From Lachnospiraceae bacterium (lineage in GTDB: Bacteria > Bacillota > Clostridia > Lachnospirales > Lachnospiraceae): DNA of 64,000 nucleotides. The stretch spans positions 1 to 64,000 of the forward strand of contig JAFZOS010000028.1 of assembly GCA_017550535.1 (NCBI GenBank). The letters are read 5' to 3'. The stretch's first letter is position 1. Each line of letters starts with the position of its first letter. The notes below the pieces were generated by a model that had not been told where the DNA came from, searched no databases, and was given only the letters and a program-made list of their open reading frames with translations. Positions 61,432 through 64,000 of this stretch are shown piece by piece. The translations under genes and the position numbers were made by a program.

Positions 61432-62963
61432 CTCCTTGCCACATCCTCGAATGCTTCTACTATATCCTTGCCCGGTGCAGGTGTCATAAGGCTTACGACT
61501 ACGATGAGCACGAGGCTTATTATAAAGCCGGGAACCAGTGAGTAAAGTCCCGTTGCGCTGCCGAGTGTCGAACCTGCCATGAGCGGGATGTAATCCCACA
61601 GGATAACAACTGCCGCACCAGATACGATGCCTGCGAACGCACCGCTTAAGTTGGTGCGCTTCCAGAATAATGACATAAGTACAAGCGGTCCGAATGCCGC
61701 GCCGAATCCTGCCCACGCATCAGATACGAGAGCCATTACCGAGCTGTCGGGATTCCATGCTATTGCGATCGCGAGCATTGCCACGATGACAACGGTAACC
61801 CTTGAAAGCTTGAGTACCGAAAGCTCATCCGCATCCTTTTTGAATATTCCCTTATACAGATCCTCGGCAACCGCAGATGCCGTAACGAGCAGCTGAGAAT
61901 CAGCCGTAGACATTATAGCGGCAAGTATCGCACATAAGAAGATACCTGCAATGAACGGGATTCTGAAGTCCTCGATGAACATCTTCTTTATCATTTCGAT
62001 GAATACACTCTCTGAAGAAGCCGTTCCCTCGCTGCCAAGGATCACGGGTGCAAGGTAAGCCCTTCCGACAATACCGATGATGCAGGCAAACAGCAGTGAT
62101 AAGAATACCCAGCTGATACCTACGATCTTTGATTTTTTAAGTTCCTTATCATCCTTTATCGCCATGAACCTAACAAGGATATGGGGCATACCGAAGTAAC
62201 CGAGTCCCCATCCGAGAGATGATATGATCGACACTGCCTTTATGGGTGCGCCGTTCTCCTGCATTATGTTCATAAACGATACGGGATCGACGCCTGTGCC
62301 AGAGAGTACCGATGACATATTTGATGCACCCATCATGCAGTAAGCGATGATCGGGATTATAAGCAGTGCAACGAGCATCAGAGTACCCTGTATAAAGTCG
62401 GTCGTACATACGGCAAGGAAGCCGCCCATGAACGTATACACAAGGATAACGAGTGCGCCGATAACGAGTGCCGTGTGGTAATCGATGCCGAATATCGAAT
62501 TGAACAGCTTGCCGCCCGATGCAAGCGCCGAAGCGGTATATACAAGGAAGAAGATGACTACCACGATCGATGAAGCTCCGAGGAGTAGGTTCTTATCATC
62601 CTTATATCTGTTCTGGAAAAACTCGGGCAGAGTCAGTGAGTTGTTTGCGCGTATCGTATATTTACGCAGCTTGCCCGAAATGAATATCCAGTTGATCGCT
62701 GTTCCTATGAAAAGACCGATACCGATCCATGCCTGGCCGGTTCCCATAAGGTAAATGGATCCGGGTAATCCCATGAGCAGCCATCCGCTCATATCGGATG
62801 CCTGTGCCGAAAGTGCGGCCACGAATCCGCCTAAGTTACGGCCTCCCAAAAAGTAATCCTCCGTATTGTTGTTCTGCTTCATGCACATCGCGCCGATGAT
62901 GATCATCATAAGCAGGTATGCGAAGAAGGCAACAAGTACGAAAACCAAAGAGCTGCTTGTCAT
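61428..62963 (-). CDS. putP: sodium/proline symporter
   Basis: The 511-residue protein has about 13 membrane helices and SSS-family landmarks: EDYFLGGRNLGGFVAALSAQ, ASDMSGWLLMGLPG (TM2, Na+ site), NWIFISGKLRKYT, SLTLPEFFQNRY, and STADSQLLVTASAVAEDLY. These match PutP most closely. It imports proline with Na+. The gene is monocistronic on the minus strand and divergent from the methyltransferase. Confidence 0.92.
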   Translation of the reverse strand: MTSSSLVFVLVAFFAYLLMMIIIGAMCMKQNNNTEDYFLGGRNLGGFVAALSAQASDMSGWLLMGLPGSIYLMGTGQAWIGIGLFIGTAINWIFISGKLRKYTIRANNSLTLPEFFQNRYKDDKNLLLGASSIVVVIFFLVYTASALASGGKLFNSIFGIDYHTALVIGALVILVYTFMGGFLAVCTTDFIQGTLMLVALLIIPIIAYCMMGASNMSSVLSGTGVDPVSFMNIMQENGAPIKAVSIISSLGWGLGYFGMPHILVRFMAIKDDKELKKSKIVGISWVFLSLLFACIIGIVGRAYLAPVILGSEGTASSESVFIEMIKKMFIEDFRIPFIAGIFLCAILAAIMSTADSQLLVTASAVAEDLYKGIFKKDADELSVLKLSRVTVVIVAMLAIAIAWNPDSSVMALVSDAWAGFGAAFGPLVLMSLFWKRTNLSGAFAGIVSGAAVVILWDYIPLMAGSTLGSATGLYSLVPGFIISLVLIVVVSLMTPAPGKDIVEAFEDVARS

Positions 62964-63052
62964 AATACATCCTCCGTTTCTTCATATTTATAATGTATAA
63001 ATACACACGAAATCAGTATAATATACACGGGTATCACAGTCAAACCTAATAT

Positions 63053-63081
63053 TTGCCACAAATAAGGTTTTTTGTTATGAT
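63053..63081 (+). promoter_or_regulatory. promoter placing the RNA start at the methyltransferase ATG
   Basis: TTGCCA (63053-63058) and TATGAT (63076-63081) have the ideal 17-nt spacer. Six nt separate the -10 box from the ATG at 63088, so transcription should begin at the start codon itself; no ribosome site is present. Confidence 0.6.
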
Positions 63082-63087
63082 ATTTCC

Positions 63088-63951
63088 ATGTGGACAGCAG
63101 ATAAATGGACCGATTACGAGGTTCTTGATACAAGTGACGGCGAGAAGCTTGAGCGGTGGGGCGATTACCTTCTCATACGCCCCGATCCCCAGGTCATCTG
63201 GACCGGCGATCGTAAGGATAAGGGATGGAAGCATCCGAACGGACATTACCACCGCAGCAACAAGGGCGGAGGCGAGTGGGAGTTCTTCGACCTTCCCGAT
63301 CAGTGGACCGTTTCATACGGTGATCTGACCTTTAACCTTAAGCCTTTTTCCTTTAAGCACACGGGTCTGTTTCCCGAGCAGGCGGTAAACTGGGACTGGT
63401 TTTCGGACCTCATTAAAAATGCGGGTCATCCGGTAAAGGTACTTAACCTGTTTGCCTACACCGGAGGTGCGACTCTTGCGGCAGCAGCTGCAGGCGCGCA
63501 TGTTACCCATGTTGATGCGTCAAAGGGCATGGTCACCTGGGCCAAGGAGAATGCAAGGAGCTCCGGGCTTGAGGAAGCTCCGATACGCTGGCTCGTGGAT
63601 GACTGTGTCAAGTTCGTGGAACGCGAGATACGACGCGGGAATAAGTACGATGCGATCATCATGGATCCCCCGTCATACGGGCGCGGCCCGGGGGGTGAGG
63701 TTTGGAAAATAGAATCATCCATATTCCCGTTTATAAACCTGTGTACTCAGGTGCTTGCCGAAAAGCCGCTGTTCATGCTTATAAATTCGTACACAACGGG
63801 ACTTCAGCCTGCGGTGCTTTCATATATGATCAATATGGCAGTGGTGAAACGATTCGGAGGTCATGTTGAGTCGGATGAGATCGGGCTCCCCGTTACCGCA
63901 TCGGGACTTATCCTTCCCTGCGGCGCATCGGGAAGGTATGTGGGGGATTGA
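63088..63951 (+). CDS. class I SAM-dependent methyltransferase, RlmK/RlmI-like
   Basis: The 287-residue protein has an N-terminal beta region (YLLIRPDPQVIWTGDRKD), then a Rossmann methyltransferase with motif I VLNLFAYTGGATLAAAAAGA, the acidic strand VTHVDASKGMVTWAKENAR, and motif IV IIMDPPSYGRGPGGEVW. This resembles the catalytic part of 23S rRNA m5C/m7G methyltransferases of the RlmI/RlmK type but without a PUA domain. Substrate is therefore uncertain. It probably has a leaderless transcript. Confidence 0.85.
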   Translation: MWTADKWTDYEVLDTSDGEKLERWGDYLLIRPDPQVIWTGDRKDKGWKHPNGHYHRSNKGGGEWEFFDLPDQWTVSYGDLTFNLKPFSFKHTGLFPEQAVNWDWFSDLIKNAGHPVKVLNLFAYTGGATLAAAAAGAHVTHVDASKGMVTWAKENARSSGLEEAPIRWLVDDCVKFVEREIRRGNKYDAIIMDPPSYGRGPGGEVWKIESSIFPFINLCTQVLAEKPLFMLINSYTTGLQPAVLSYMINMAVVKRFGGHVESDEIGLPVTASGLILPCGASGRYVGD

Positions 63952-64000
63952 CCGTGGCGGCAAAAGGTGATATAAACGAATGATTGGATGAAAGGATTTT

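Noticed and set aside
63952..64000. Start of a further gene at the ATG at 63989
   Set aside because: Only four codons remain in the window and no clear ribosome site precedes it.
1..64000. CRISPR arrays, tRNA or rRNA genes, intact insertion sequences, phage genes
   Set aside because: None recognised on reading both strands; the two palindromes at 25796 and 53187 are not spaced repeats.

Overview
The window looks like a chromosomal segment of a motile, Gram-positive-type anaerobe of the Clostridia, most likely family Lachnospiraceae (Butyrivibrio/Pseudobutyrivibrio-like). This is inferred from the mbl-flhO-flhP arrangement, comFC-yvyF linkage, cdaA-cdaR, a class B sortase, class II galT, the abundance of GGDEF proteins, and cytoplasmic LacI-type sensor domains fused to GGDEF. 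No rRNA, tRNA, CRISPR array or intact insertion sequence was recognised.

Layout. 1-7000 is an accessory region: a DUF6688-like membrane protein, a small membrane protein, the C-terminal remnant of an esterase, a flavodoxin, a DUF362 protein, then a G+C-richer five-gene cassette of zinc-ribbon/membrane proteins (3922-6599) built from two paralogous pairs, followed by gene debris (flavodoxin and ABC-permease tails). 6998-8473 (minus) holds a double flavodoxin-like protein and a tiny double-glycine-leader peptide. 8620-19769 is a signalling block: membrane diguanylate cyclase, hybrid histidine kinase, chemoreceptor, nicotinamidase, sortase B, PAS-GGDEF protein and a LacI-like/GGDEF protein. 19854-25751 has an AlgX/DHHW-like surface protein, uvrA and a nuclease-helicase-like ATPase. 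26088-32671 is the mbl/flagellar-rod/recD2/comFC/yvyF cluster. 32685-36311 is the c-di-AMP cluster (two unknown membrane proteins, cdaA, cdaR). 36416-40113 carries ptsH, leuA, glf and an ECF S-component. A FliD-like gene is on the minus strand (40117-41424). 41895-46527 is a translation/transcription block (rpmG, secE, nusG, rplK, rplA, a CapA-type lipoprotein, rplM, rpsI). 46726-50886 has surface and membrane proteins plus a GGDEF-EAL protein. 50895-61431 is sugar oriented: GPH transporter, hydrolase, two more LacI-like/GGDEF proteins, a PfkB kinase, a phosphatase lipoprotein and galT. It closes with putP (minus) and an rRNA-type methyltransferase.

How the genes fit together. Cyclic-dinucleotide signalling is the theme: five GGDEF proteins with an intact motif, one GGDEF-EAL protein with a degenerate GGDEF, and a diadenylate cyclase. 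Three of the GGDEF proteins have a cytoplasmic periplasmic-binding-protein fold at the N-terminus with a Cys-Gly-Cys at almost the same residue (about 290) in all three, suggesting direct coupling of an internal sugar or metabolite to c-di-GMP.

The main novelties are the zinc-ribbon cassette, the LacI-like/GGDEF trio, a RiPP-like orphan precursor, a probable ACG start codon in recD2, a perfect terminator hairpin inside the first codons of a CapA lipoprotein, and a mobile palindromic element that supplies the end of a hydrolase gene. Function calls rest on motif recognition by eye; no searches were run.
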